From: Undibacterium sp049340185
GTDB lineage: Bacteria > Pseudomonadota > Gammaproteobacteria > Burkholderiales > Burkholderiaceae_D
NCBI RefSeq assembly: GCF_049340185.1
Contig: NZ_JBMPPC010000004.1
Coordinates: 310,001-374,000 of the forward strand
DNA: 64,000 bases
Direction of reading: 5' to 3'
The translations under genes were made by a program, and so were the position numbers. Positions 42,903-52,481 of this stretch are shown here, piece after piece (position 1 is the stretch's first letter; every line of letters starts with the position of its first letter). The notes below the pieces were generated by a model that did not search any database, was not told the DNA's origin, and saw only the letters and a list, made by a program, of their open reading frames with translations.

Positions 42903-45734
42903 TTAGAACTTATAGTTACCAACTAAGTAGAATTGACGTCCCAAAGGATCTGTATAACGACCATCGTAACCGAGTTGGTTACCACCGCCGTTAATACGTT
43001 GTGAGAATGGTGGGTCTACATTAAACAGATTCTTGATACCGCCAGTTAAAGTGAAGCTTTTGGTCAGTCTCGCTTTTGTCTGCCAGTCGAACACTGTGTA
43101 AGACTTAACATCACGTACTGAATCCACGTAATCACCTAATGTACCATCAGCATTGACTTTACGAACAGCACCATCATCAGCTGTAATTGGCGCATCGTGG
43201 TAACCAGAATGATAATTCGCAGTTAATGTGTGCGTGTATGTCGCGGATGGTTTCCAAGTCGCTGCAAGTTTAGAAATCACACGGAATACCACATTATTGT
43301 ACGCATCAAAACGACCAACGCTCTTCTCAACATCAGAACCTGGAACAGCTTGCTCTGCTTTGAGCATGTAGGTACCAGTCCAGTTCAAAGCAACTTTACC
43401 AAATGAAGTCGCTGTCGTGAATGTATGATCCCAGTCAATACCTTGATAGTGCGAACTAGCAATGTTGAAAGGAGTCAAAGCTGCCACTAAAACGTTTTGC
43501 TTCTGGATAGGATCGTAGTAAGAAGAGAACAATCCAGCATAAGTTTTAGGATTATCAAATACCAAACTTTCAGGCAAAGTGGCGATCTGATCTTTCAGCT
43601 TAACATCCCACAAATCGAAACCAATAGACAAGCTCTTCGTCGGTTCGACGCGGAAACCTATCGTAGATTGTGTCGATTTTTCAGGTTTCAGGCCAGCATC
43701 ACCAGTAAATGGATTGCCACCTGTCAACAGACCGTATTCGGCTGTACCATTACACAATGGCAGCAAAGGACCTGAAGTAATTGGGCAAGGATGGAAGTTA
43801 GAAGAGCCTCCGTTAGACAATGGGCTAGTGATATTGGACAAAGACGGTGCTTTGAAACCTGTACCGTAAGAACCACGTAATAACACTTCATCTACCGGGC
43901 GATAGGCAACTGCTAATTTATATGTGGATGAGCTCGCTTTGTTACCTTGTGTTGCAGGTGCAATCAAATTACCTGCTGTATCAAAGTTTTTGCTGTTTTT
44001 AGCTGCATCATAGCTATCGTAACGAACAGCAGCTGTTACATCCAGATTTTTGATTACTGGAACTAACAATTCGCCGAAAGCACCCCAGCTATTGCGTGAT
44101 GTGTCAAAAGGCAACGCGCCAGTGCCACCACCGACGTTCGTATCTGTCCAGTTTGGTTGCAGGCTGTTGGGGCCTTGAGCAATCGCACTTGGGCTATCCG
44201 CATAGTTCTGCTTAGAGAAATCCGCACCAAAACCCAATTGAGAAACACCACCTGGTGCTTTGAACAGTTCCATCGATCCGCGCGCACTCAATACATCAAG
44301 CTTCGAAACAGTTTCGTCCAAAACCTGATGCAACACTGCTGGAGCAAGTGCTGCTTTAGTAGCCGCTGTCGGCGCGATAAACGGATTGTATGCACCAGAC
44401 GCAAACAAAGCATCTAATTTATCACCGCTGGTGTAACCTGCGACTGCATTATCTACCGACTTGTTTTCTGAATGCGTGTATGACAGATTGTAGTCAACAC
44501 CTTTCAGATTGCCCTCTAAGCCAAGAACAACGTGTTTCGCGCTAGTTTCCCATCCATCAGTACGGCCACCAGCGTCAACTAAACGAAGGTTCATCGTTGA
44601 TGAAGTCACTTTTGTAGGATCTACACCGAGTTTAACAATCGCTGGAACGATGAAGTTCTTGTATAACGAGCTGTTGATGTCTACGCCCAACGGTTGTGCT
44701 GGTGGAGCAAAGCGTGCTGTACTTGTGAACTTGGAGTACAAAGCTTCTGCATAAAAACTGGTGCTATCGTTTATTTTGTAATTCAATAAACCCAAGAAAC
44801 CATCACGCTTCAGCTGAGGCAAAGCTTCAACGGTGCTAGCAAAGTTATAACGACAGGAGTTACCGACGTTGAATGTATTTGGTGCTGGACATGCGCCAGT
44901 CGTAACGAATGCGGGGTTAAACGATTTCGAAAAACCAGAACCTTTTACCGTAACGTTGGCTGGAATCGAATTACTACTAGTTTGATACAACGAGTATTGC
45001 TGACCGTTGTTCATGAATTGTTGAACGCCGCCATTCGCACTAAACGCGCGATCGCTCGCATCTAACTCAGTTTGTTCATCATGGCTGTATGCCAGTAAAA
45101 CGTTGTAACCGTCTTTTTCCAGATCGCCAAAGCCTTTAGAAATTGCAACATTGGATGTTGCTCCTTTAGCTGAGGTCTCAGGTGTGCTGTAAGTAACTTC
45201 CAAGTTCAAATCTTGTTGATTTTTCTTCAGAATGAAGTTGACAACACCGGCAATAGCATCTGATCCGTACAAAGCGGATGCGCCGTCAGTCAGGATCTCA
45301 ACGCGCTCAACAGCTGACAGCGGAATACTTGCCAGATTAACTGCTGAACCTGTGCTGTAAGGGGCAATCCGATGACCGTTCAACAGCACGAGTGTGTAGC
45401 TAGTACCGATCGCATGGATAGAGGCCGTTTGCACACCACCACCACCACCGTTAATCGATGTTGACGCCGTTACAAAACCTTGCATAGAAGGCAATGAGGC
45501 AACTAAGTCAGCAACTGTCGTTGCGCCGCTTTGTTCAATTTGCGCTTTTGAAAGTGTTTGAACTGGCAAAGCACCTTCGACAGCGATACGTTTAATTGAT
45601 GAACCAGTAATTTCAACGCGTTGTGGGGCTGCCTCTTGTGAGAATGCTGGCTGAGCCGCAAAGCCCATACCTGCTGCTACGCCGCTCGCGAATATCATTC
45701 TGACTGATCGAGACAGAATTTTTTCTTTTGTCAT
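42903..45734 (-). CDS. large TonB-dependent receptor
   Basis: 943 residues. A signal peptide ends near AAQPAFS-QEA. A TonB-box-like stretch (RVEITGSSIKRI, about 39-50) precedes the plug: VADLVASLPSMQGFV, GIGTSYTLVLLNGHR-like AIGTSYTLVLLNGHR, VERVEILTDGASALYGSDAIAGVVNFIL. The barrel ends with PLGRQFYLVGNYKF, terminal Phe. The GSSIKR box and INGGGGGVQTASI stretch mark the group of receptors common in Xanthomonas, Caulobacter and many environmental betaproteobacteria, often for carbohydrates or plant compounds. Substrate not decided. GGGAG precedes the ATG. It shares a promoter element with the next receptor gene and has its own terminator. Confidence 0.93.
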   Translation of the reverse strand: MTKEKILSRSVRMIFASGVAAGMGFAAQPAFSQEAAPQRVEITGSSIKRIAVEGALPVQTLSKAQIEQSGATTVADLVASLPSMQGFVTASTSINGGGGGVQTASIHAIGTSYTLVLLNGHRIAPYSTGSAVNLASIPLSAVERVEILTDGASALYGSDAIAGVVNFILKKNQQDLNLEVTYSTPETSAKGATSNVAISKGFGDLEKDGYNVLLAYSHDEQTELDASDRAFSANGGVQQFMNNGQQYSLYQTSSNSIPANVTVKGSGFSKSFNPAFVTTGACPAPNTFNVGNSCRYNFASTVEALPQLKRDGFLGLLNYKINDSTSFYAEALYSKFTSTARFAPPAQPLGVDINSSLYKNFIVPAIVKLGVDPTKVTSSTMNLRLVDAGGRTDGWETSAKHVVLGLEGNLKGVDYNLSYTHSENKSVDNAVAGYTSGDKLDALFASGAYNPFIAPTAATKAALAPAVLHQVLDETVSKLDVLSARGSMELFKAPGGVSQLGFGADFSKQNYADSPSAIAQGPNSLQPNWTDTNVGGGTGALPFDTSRNSWGAFGELLVPVIKNLDVTAAVRYDSYDAAKNSKNFDTAGNLIAPATQGNKASSSTYKLAVAYRPVDEVLLRGSYGTGFKAPSLSNITSPLSNGGSSNFHPCPITSGPLLPLCNGTAEYGLLTGGNPFTGDAGLKPEKSTQSTIGFRVEPTKSLSIGFDLWDVKLKDQIATLPESLVFDNPKTYAGLFSSYYDPIQKQNVLVAALTPFNIASSHYQGIDWDHTFTTATSFGKVALNWTGTYMLKAEQAVPGSDVEKSVGRFDAYNNVVFRVISKLAATWKPSATYTHTLTANYHSGYHDAPITADDGAVRKVNADGTLGDYVDSVRDVKSYTVFDWQTKARLTKSFTLTGGIKNLFNVDPPFSQRINGGGNQLGYDGRYTDPLGRQFYLVGNYKF

Positions 45735-46296
45735 TGCTTAACTCCCTGAAAAGGTGTGGAGATTGATCTATCAAACGCAGATTCTTTGTTGTGTAAAGAT
45801 TTGCAAATGGTCCCAAGGTTTTTTACAACACATGAAAATTTGTGTATCAAAAAAACTTGATACAGCATGGAACCATTTCCTCAATATGACTGTCAATGTA
45901 CGCTTGATTTCCATACAACCAAAAAACAACAAGATAAAAAGTCAAATATTGCCTGATTTAAAGCATCTGCATTCTTTTTGTGCAATGCAAAAAAATTAAC
46001 TTACATACAAATTTAATGGATATAAACAAAACTAAATTTTTATTTCTATGGATAAATTGAATTTAATTTCACCAGACGAGCGAATGCAAAATATTCATTT
46101 TCATCAGATTAAATGCCTTTACAAAAAGAAATTTCTCTTCATGCTCAATAGTCCAATTGATTGATTAAAATAGGCATGAGGAAATAGAAAATTCATATTT
46201 TTTGCACAAAATTGGTGCAATTATTAATACTCAATCGTTACAATTTAATGTGCCGCCCGGTGAAAAACTGAAACCTCTTTTTCATCAATAATGCAC
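45735..46296 (-). other. leader/promoter region of the receptor gene and gap to phnM
   Basis: 562 bases, no gene. Hairpin GTATCAA/TTGATAC (45844-45850/45857-45863) lies just downstream (minus strand) of the shared element at 45865-45897. The remainder to 46296 is AT-rich, with no terminator seen for phnM. Confidence 0.45.
45865..45897 (-). promoter_or_regulatory. shared promoter-like element, copy 2 (receptor gene at 42903-45734)
   Basis: Minus strand TTGACA (45891-45896) and CCATGC (45865-45870) with the same 20-base gap as copy 1. TTCC(A)TGC and the CATA stretch in between are also kept. The 10 bases ATGGAACCAT (45867-45876) are nearly symmetric and may be an operator. Confidence 0.6.
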
Positions 46297-47433
46297 TCAA
46301 GCAATCTGCCGCCCAGCCCTCCACACGCCCAAAATCACCGGGAAGTTCTCAATCAATCTCACACGGATAAAATCGGCTCTTAAACCGTTTGCAATATCAC
46401 CACGATCACGTAAGCCCAATAAGGTCGCTGGATTACTTGCTACTGTGGCAATGGCTCTTGATAACGAAAATCCTTGGCTTTGCAGTAGAAATGCGGCGTG
46501 TAGCAGGCTGGCGGGGACGTAATCTGACGATAAAACATCGAGTAAACCGTGCTTGGCCAGCTCTAAAGCGGATACGTTGCCTGAATGCGAGCCACCACGG
46601 ACGACGTTGGGTGCGCCCATGATGATTTTTAGTTTGTACTGATGTGCTGCTCTGGCGGCATCCATGGTGGTGGGGAATTCCGACATGGTGACGCCTTCTT
46701 CGATACCCTCGGTGACGTGCTCTATCGTGGTGTCGTCATGCGTTGCCAGAGGTATGGGATGCGTGGACTCGCGGCAGAGGCGTACGACCTCGCGCCGGTT
46801 TGTCGCTGCGTTTGTTTGTTGCCGCTCTAGTAAATGATCGAGCATACCGTCGACCTTTTCATTACTCCAGCCACGCTTACCTGTGACGTAGACACGGTAA
46901 TGATGCATATCTGTCCACTGGCGCTGACCTGGCGTATGGTCCATCAATGACACCAGCTTTAGACGATCATCTTTTAAAAATGGACTGAACAGGGAAATCA
47001 AATCAGGCTCAGCCAATTCCAGTCGTAAATGTAAAAAATGATCCGCACGTAACATGCCTGCGTCGGCAGCGGTGCGTAGTCCGGCGATACTGGCATGCAG
47101 TGTTTTCATCCGCATACTGTCAGTATCAATATCACCGACAGCGATCGCATCGAGCACAGTCGTGATGCCGGACGCCGCGATCTGCGCGTCATGTGCAGCG
47201 ATTGCAGGCAAAATCGGCCAGCTGACTTTGGGTCGCGGCATCAGATGTTTTTCGAGGTTATCAGTATGAATCTCTACCAGACCGGGTAAGAGATAATCGC
47301 CGCCCCAGTCAGTGCCCGTCAGCCCCTGATGATCTGAGGCGACGTCATGGATATAGCCATCCTCGTAGGACATCTGACCTAAAAATTCATCGTTGACAGT
47401 AACGATCCTGGCGTTGCGTATGGTGTGTATCAT
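46297..47433 (-). CDS. phnM: phosphonate metabolism protein PhnM (ribose methylphosphonate triphosphate diphosphatase)
   Basis: Removes pyrophosphate from alpha-D-ribose 1-methylphosphonate 5-triphosphate in the C-P lyase pathway. Amidohydrolase-superfamily enzyme, 378 residues: LLPGLVEIHTDNLEKHLMPRP (the PhnM form of the first metal site), ASGITTVLDAIAVGD, LVSLMDHTPGQRQW, ATHDDTTIEHV, MSEFPTTMDAARAA, GAPNVVRGGSHSGNVSA and SSDYVPASLLHAAF. These are family-specific. It stands alone: no phnG-L or phnN is in the window. The gene divergent to it encodes the DUF1045-type protein found in phosphonate clusters, so the two likely share a promoter region (47434-47646). Confidence 0.93.
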   Translation of the reverse strand: MIHTIRNARIVTVNDEFLGQMSYEDGYIHDVASDHQGLTGTDWGGDYLLPGLVEIHTDNLEKHLMPRPKVSWPILPAIAAHDAQIAASGITTVLDAIAVGDIDTDSMRMKTLHASIAGLRTAADAGMLRADHFLHLRLELAEPDLISLFSPFLKDDRLKLVSLMDHTPGQRQWTDMHHYRVYVTGKRGWSNEKVDGMLDHLLERQQTNAATNRREVVRLCRESTHPIPLATHDDTTIEHVTEGIEEGVTMSEFPTTMDAARAAHQYKLKIIMGAPNVVRGGSHSGNVSALELAKHGLLDVLSSDYVPASLLHAAFLLQSQGFSLSRAIATVASNPATLLGLRDRGDIANGLRADFIRVRLIENFPVILGVWRAGRQIA

Positions 47434-47646
47434 ATTGTTCTGGTCATCGATTTACGCGGGTACAGATCAGCTTGTAAAAAGCTAAAGCCAGCCTTGCCGC
47501 CGAATGCAAGCTCAGGTTTGTTCTCAGATTAATTCTATGGGGCTGAAACAAAACCATTCCGGCAACATGTCAGCGCTAAGCTGGGAGCATATTGCGTCAG
47601 TCCTATTTGTATATAAATATTTTGCTCAAAAGCATAGCATGCGCCA

Positions 47647-48348
47647 ATGACTACCGAATTAACTTCCCGTTATGCTGTGTATTTCAGCCCTGAACAACAG
47701 TCGCCCTGGTTCAGGGCCGGCAATTCCTGGCTGGGCCGGGATGTGGAAACAGGCACTACACTCGCGCAGCCGGAAATAAATCAGATTCCTCCTCATCGAC
47801 TCAGTGAACTCACTGCCAGCGCACGGCGGTATGGATTTCACGCTACGATGAAAGCGCCATTCCGGCTCGCTGCCGGAGCAAGCGAAAAGGATCTGTTCGC
47901 TCAGCTCGCGCTATTATGCAAGCATGCTGGCGCGATCACCGTTGCGCATCCTCGTCTACATATGCTGGGAGATTTTTTAGCGATTCAGGTGGACGAACAA
48001 CAGGATGATATCGCTGCGCTGGCGCAAGCCTGCGTCGTACACGTTGATCCACTGCGCGCGGCGATGACGGATGCTGAATTACAGCGTCGCCGGCAATCGC
48101 GCTTAAGTCATCGGCATGAAGAGTTGTTGCTACGCTGGGGCTATCCTTACACTGAAGAAGCCTATCGCTTTCACATGACGTTGAGCGACTCCCTTGCACA
48201 GACAGAGGCGGAGACCGTTGAGCGCTTGCAGAATGCTGCCGAACATCATTTCAATATCGCTGCGCCGATTGAAATAAATAATTTGTGCATCTTCAAAGAA
48301 GACACGCCGGGGGCGGCACTCAAACTGATACACCGGTGTCGTTTTTAG
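47647..48348 (+). CDS. DUF1045-type phosphonate metabolism protein, 2H-phosphoesterase-like
   Basis: 233 residues. Two His-x-Thr motifs typical of 2H phosphoesterases are visible: His65-Thr67 in RYGFHATMKAPF and His176-Thr178 in AYRFHMTLSDSL. RYAVYFSPEQ at the start and a C-terminal DTPGAALKLIHRCRF complete the pattern known to me as a putative phosphonate metabolism protein found in phn operons. A cyclic-phosphodiesterase role on the ribosyl cyclic phosphate made by C-P lyase, in place of PhnP, is plausible but inferred. Divergent from phnM. Confidence 0.8.
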   Translation: MTTELTSRYAVYFSPEQQSPWFRAGNSWLGRDVETGTTLAQPEINQIPPHRLSELTASARRYGFHATMKAPFRLAAGASEKDLFAQLALLCKHAGAITVAHPRLHMLGDFLAIQVDEQQDDIAALAQACVVHVDPLRAAMTDAELQRRRQSRLSHRHEELLLRWGYPYTEEAYRFHMTLSDSLAQTEAETVERLQNAAEHHFNIAAPIEINNLCIFKEDTPGAALKLIHRCRF

Positions 48349-49284
48349 TCATGCCGACGCTTTAGCCAGCCAAGCATCCACATCGGGATGCGGATAATTT
48401 GCAGAAATAAAGTTCACGAAATTTCTTACTTTGGCCGACAGCAAACGGCGGCTTGGGTAAACCATGGAAATCGCAACTTCGCCCAAAAGATACTCCGGAA
48501 ATAAGCGCACCAGACGCCCGCTGCTGAGATCGTCGCCAAGCATGACTGACGGGCGCAATACCAAACCCATGCCTGCAATTGCACACTCTCTGAGAATATC
48601 CGCGTTATTGGAGATGACGCAGCTATGAATCGGGATATGCTTGGGCGAGGCTGGCTGACCACGAACGCCCTGGATTGCCCAGTTATCGCGCATAAAATCA
48701 TAACCAAAATTCAGGCATTTATGGTTCGAGACATCTTCGGCATTTTTAGGTGCGCCATATTTTTTAATGTAATCCGGTGAGGCACATAGCAGCACTTCGG
48801 ACGTCACTAGTTTGCGGGCGATCATGCTGCTGTCGATTTTTTGCAGATCGAGAAAAAATCCTACATCAATCCCCTCCTCGACCAGATCGATATTTCTATC
48901 GGTAACACGCACGTCGAGAATGATGTCGGGAAATTCTTTGGCAAATTTGGGAATAAGCGGCGCTAGCTGGCTTCGGCCAAAACTCGGGTGCGAATAGATG
49001 CGCAAAGTACCGCTAGGCTTTTTTGCAGAATACGAGGCAACGGCATCGGCATCGTCAATGTCGGCCAGAATTTGCCGCACACGCTCCAGATAAATCTGTC
49101 CCGTCTCGGTCAGAGACAGCTTGCGGGTCGTCCGGTTCAGCAGCCGCGTACCCAGATGTGTCTCCAGATCCGCCATGTAGCGGGTCACCACGGCATTCGA
49201 CATTTCCATCGCAATCGCCGCTCTGGCGAAGCTCCCTTGCTCGACGACCTTAGAAAAGATCCGCATGGATTGCAGTCTGTCCAT
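48349..49284 (-). CDS. LysR-family transcriptional regulator
   Basis: 311 residues: N-terminal winged helix-turn-helix (MDRLQSMRIFSKVVEQGSFARAA, VTRYMADLETHLGTRLLNRTTR) and a two-lobe effector domain (SGTLRIYSHPSFGRSQLAPL onward). This belongs to the large group with the MDRLQSMRIF start that often regulates nearby efflux, quinone or aromatic genes. The end abuts the DUF1045 gene convergently (0-base gap). The divergent neighbour is the DUF4148 gene, 250 bases away. Target unknown. Confidence 0.9.
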   Translation of the reverse strand: MDRLQSMRIFSKVVEQGSFARAAIAMEMSNAVVTRYMADLETHLGTRLLNRTTRKLSLTETGQIYLERVRQILADIDDADAVASYSAKKPSGTLRIYSHPSFGRSQLAPLIPKFAKEFPDIILDVRVTDRNIDLVEEGIDVGFFLDLQKIDSSMIARKLVTSEVLLCASPDYIKKYGAPKNAEDVSNHKCLNFGYDFMRDNWAIQGVRGQPASPKHIPIHSCVISNNADILRECAIAGMGLVLRPSVMLGDDLSSGRLVRLFPEYLLGEVAISMVYPSRRLLSAKVRNFVNFISANYPHPDVDAWLAKASA

Positions 49285-49535
49285 ATTTCAAGCCCTTTAT
49301 TATTCCATATTCAGCAATAGTATATTCCTGATTACCACCTTTTTTGTTCAATCCGAAAAGCCTACACTGCGTTCATCGGTGTGCAGTGCAACATAAACAG
49401 CCCATCGATGCCGAATCCGAGGGCGTATTGCAGTTGGCATCGGAAGTGATGGCATCTCACTTCTCATGCAAATTGAATACCTGATGCGGACGCCGGCCAA
49501 ACCGCCCTTTATTATTCATTTTCTGGAGAATGACC

Positions 49536-49805
49536 ATGAACGCTAAACAAATTTTTGCTGCTGCTAGCCTGATCGCTTTGACAACTGGCGCCGCTTTTGC
49601 TGCTGACACTACACCAACATCAACCAAAACCCGTGCTGAAGTCGTTGCTGAACTGGCGCAGGCACGTGCTGCTGGCGAACAAATCGGCGGTGAAGAATTC
49701 GCTTGGTTTGCAACACCAAAAACGGTTGTAGCTAAAACAACAACAGAACCAAAAACTGAAACAGCAACTGCACCTAAAGCAAAATCTGCCAGCACAACAG
49801 AGTAA
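49536..49805 (+). CDS. DUF4148-family secreted protein
   Basis: 89 residues when started at the ATG at 49536, chosen because GGAG is 7 bases upstream (an ATG at 49530 overlaps that site). It has a signal peptide (IFAAASLIALTTGAAFA-ADT), then the DUF4148 core TRAEVVAELAQARAAGEQIG and a Thr/Lys/Ala-rich low-complexity tail (TTTEPKTETATAPKAKSA). Such proteins are numerous in Burkholderiales and have no known function. Codons are strongly biased to A/T-ending ones, as in highly expressed genes. A terminator follows. Confidence 0.85.
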   Translation: MNAKQIFAAASLIALTTGAAFAADTTPTSTKTRAEVVAELAQARAAGEQIGGEEFAWFATPKTVVAKTTTEPKTETATAPKAKSASTTE

Positions 49806-50222
49806 ATCTGCCGGCCGATGCAGGCTTGTCTGGCGACCAATTGACCAGATAAACAGCTCTGCTGCGATGCACACAGAAAAACGCCACCCTCGTGGCGTTT
49901 TTTTATTTCTGTACGCGACGCAAACGGTGAAGACTCAGGCCGCACGGTATCAACCGCTGCAATAAGGCATCAACTATTTATCAAAATATATACTCAAGGA
50001 GAGTATTTTTTAAATACCCTTATAAGCGTTGCGGATAAAGGCCTATTTTGTTCAAATAATAGGGGAGTATATGAAAATCTCTGGCAACAAGAGAGAAATA
50101 AGGCGATAAAACAGACATCAATTCGGCAGCGACTGTCGTATTAGAGTGCGCAACCTATCCACAAGCTATCCACAGTCAGCCGCTCTTGTGTATTCTTGCC
50201 CCACACAACCACTCTGAGCGAT
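49806..50222. other. 417-base gap between DUF4148 and fadH
   Basis: No gene. It contains the DUF4148 terminator, a short inverted repeat ATACTC/GAGTAT near 49988-50004, and two DnaA-box-like 9-mers CTATCCACA at 50155-50163 and 50166-50174 (each one mismatch from TTATCCACA). Confidence 0.5.
49880..49905 (+). terminator. terminator of the DUF4148 gene
   Basis: ACGCCAC (49881-49887) pairs with GTGGCGT (49892-49898), followed by six or more T's. Confidence 0.9.
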
Positions 50223-52259
50223 ATGATGCCAAACCAACACTACCCCAAGCTACTCGCCCCGCTGGATCTCGGCTTCACCACTCTGCGCAACCGCACCATC
50301 ATGGGATCAATGCATACAGGACTGGAGGACCGATTTTATAATTATCCTAAACTCGCTGAATATTTTCGTGAAAGAGCGCGCGGTGGTGCTGGCCTGATTG
50401 TCACCGGCGGTATTTCGCCCAACCGGCGCGGCTGGCTGCTGCCCTTTGGCGGCACGATGAATAGCCTGGGCGATATCTGGAACCACAAAAAAGTCACCCG
50501 CGCCGTGCATGAAGAAGGCGGCAAGATCGTGATGCAAATCTTGCATTCAGGTCGCTATGGTTATCAGCCTTTCGTGGTATCAGCTTCGGCAAAGAAATCA
50601 CCCATTTCGATGTTTCAGCCCAAAGCACTGACCGAAAGCGGCATAGAAAGCACCATACGCTCGTATGTGCGCTGCGCCCGGCTGGCCCAAAAATCCGGCT
50701 ATGACGGCGTAGAAATCATGGGCAGCGAAGGCTATCTGCTCAATCAATTTCTATGCACACGTACTAATCTGCGCAAGGATCGCTGGGGTGGCAGCATTGA
50801 AAACCGTATGCGTTTGCCGGTCGAGATCGTGCGTCGGGTACGCGCTGCTGTTGGCAGCAATTTCATCATCATGTACCGCCACTCGATTCTTGATCTGGTC
50901 GAGGGTGGCAATAGCTGGCAAGAAGTGGTCGAAGTCGCACAAGCGCTGGAGCAAGCCGGTGTCACGATCCTCAATACCGGCATCGGCTGGCACGAAGCAC
51001 GCGTACCAACGATTGTCACGTCGGTGCCTCGCGCCGCATTTGCCAGCGTTGCAGGCCGCTTGAAAAAAGCCGTATCGATTCCGGTCGTCGCATCTAACCG
51101 CATCAATATGCCAGATCAGGGCGAAGCCATCATTGCGCGTGGCGATGCCGACATGGTCTCCATGGCACGACCGTTTTTGGCCGACCCGGAATTCGTCAAT
51201 AAAGCCGCTGCTGGCCGCGCCGATGAGATCAACACCTGCATCGCCTGCAATCAGGCTTGCCTCGATCACACCTTCTCGAATAAACGCGCCTCCTGCCTGG
51301 TCAATCCACGCGCCGGACACGAGACTGAATTACGCTACATCAAAACGACGAAACGCAAACGCGTTGCCGTCATCGGTGCGGGCCCTGCAGGCTTGTCTGC
51401 CGCCACCGTTGCCGCCGAATGCGGACACGACGTGACCCTGTTCGATAGCAGCGACAGCATCGGCGGTCAATTTAAAATCGCCATGCAAATCCCAGGTAAA
51501 GAGGAATTCGCTGAAACACTGCGCTACTTCGGTAAAAAAATCGCCTCGACTGGCGTCAAGCTCCAGTTGAATCAGCGCGTCAGCCGTGAACAATTACTGA
51601 CACAAGGTTTCGACGACATCATCGTCGCCACTGGCATCATACCGCGCACGCCAACACTCGACGGCGTCAATCATCCCAAGGTCCTGTCCTACATCGACGT
51701 CCTCATCCACAAAAAACCCGTAGGTAAACGCGTTGCTATCATCGGCGCAGGCGGTATCGGCTTTGACGTTGGCGAATACTTATTGCACGACCCCGCCGTC
51801 GCCTTACCTGTCTCTCTACCACACTGGTTCGCCGAATGGGGTGTCGATCCGCAAGCACAAAGCAATGGCGGACTGATCGCACCAGAACCGGCACATCCGT
51901 ACCGCCAGATTTATCTGCTACAGCGCAAAGCTAGCAAGGTAGGTGCAGGCCTGGGCAAAACCTCAGGCTGGGTACATCGCGCAACTTTGCAACGTAATGG
52001 CGTCGAAATGATGGCGGGCGTTGAGTACGTCAAAATCGACGATCAGGGTCTGCATATCACGGTTGGCGGCGAGGCGCGCCTGCTCGAGGTTGACAACGTT
52101 ATCCTGTGCGCAGGACAAGAGTCACTGACAGAGCTGATGCCCGATAACGTCGCTGAGCAAGGACCGCGCTTTCATAAAATTGGCGGCGCGGCACTGGCGT
52201 CTGAACTCGATGCGAAGCGGGCGATTAAAGAAGGGGCAGAATTGGCGGTTAGTTTGTAA
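50223..52259 (+). CDS. fadH: 2,4-dienoyl-CoA reductase (NADPH)
   Basis: Reduces 2,4-dienoyl-CoA in beta-oxidation of unsaturated fatty acids. 678 residues from the ATG at 50223 (a second ATG at 50226; the upstream extension uses TTG and is not supported). N-terminal old-yellow-enzyme barrel (about 1-330) with LDLGFTTLRNRTIMGSMHTG and YDGVEIMGSEGYLLNQF. The 4Fe-4S cysteines are in NTCIACNQAC plus a Cys 11 residues later. Then a flavin/NADPH module follows with VAVIGAGPAGLSAATVAAECG and VAIIGAGGIGFDVGEYL. The two-domain layout is that of E. coli FadH. No other fad genes are near. Confidence 0.93.
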   Translation: MMPNQHYPKLLAPLDLGFTTLRNRTIMGSMHTGLEDRFYNYPKLAEYFRERARGGAGLIVTGGISPNRRGWLLPFGGTMNSLGDIWNHKKVTRAVHEEGGKIVMQILHSGRYGYQPFVVSASAKKSPISMFQPKALTESGIESTIRSYVRCARLAQKSGYDGVEIMGSEGYLLNQFLCTRTNLRKDRWGGSIENRMRLPVEIVRRVRAAVGSNFIIMYRHSILDLVEGGNSWQEVVEVAQALEQAGVTILNTGIGWHEARVPTIVTSVPRAAFASVAGRLKKAVSIPVVASNRINMPDQGEAIIARGDADMVSMARPFLADPEFVNKAAAGRADEINTCIACNQACLDHTFSNKRASCLVNPRAGHETELRYIKTTKRKRVAVIGAGPAGLSAATVAAECGHDVTLFDSSDSIGGQFKIAMQIPGKEEFAETLRYFGKKIASTGVKLQLNQRVSREQLLTQGFDDIIVATGIIPRTPTLDGVNHPKVLSYIDVLIHKKPVGKRVAIIGAGGIGFDVGEYLLHDPAVALPVSLPHWFAEWGVDPQAQSNGGLIAPEPAHPYRQIYLLQRKASKVGAGLGKTSGWVHRATLQRNGVEMMAGVEYVKIDDQGLHITVGGEARLLEVDNVILCAGQESLTELMPDNVAEQGPRFHKIGGAALASELDAKRAIKEGAELAVSL

Positions 52260-52375
52260 ACGACGGTCGGATCAGTGCAGGTCAGTGACGCCAAGAACTG
52301 ACCTGATCCCGTTTGAAGACGTCCGGTTATCACTACAAATCGACCACCCTGACCCTCGGTTCCTTATCTTATCCT

Positions 52376-52401
52376 CTCCTGTCTCGCCTGCGAGACAGGA
52401 G
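52376..52401. other. 12-bp hairpin between convergent fadH and lysR genes
   Basis: CTCCTGTCTCGC (52376-52387) pairs with GCGAGACAGGAG (52390-52401), a 2-base loop in DNA. Poly-A follows on the plus side, so it lacks a proper U-run in either direction and may end transcription only weakly. Confidence 0.5.
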
Positions 52402-52481
52402 AAAAAATAAGTGGCTGCCGGACTACTCCCGACTTATCACCACAGAGCGACTACGCATCAGCGCCCAACGATCACGACGGC

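Noticed and set aside
52376..52401. Hairpin between fadH and lysR as normal terminator
   Set aside because: Strong stem but no U-run in either direction, so kept only as a hairpin.
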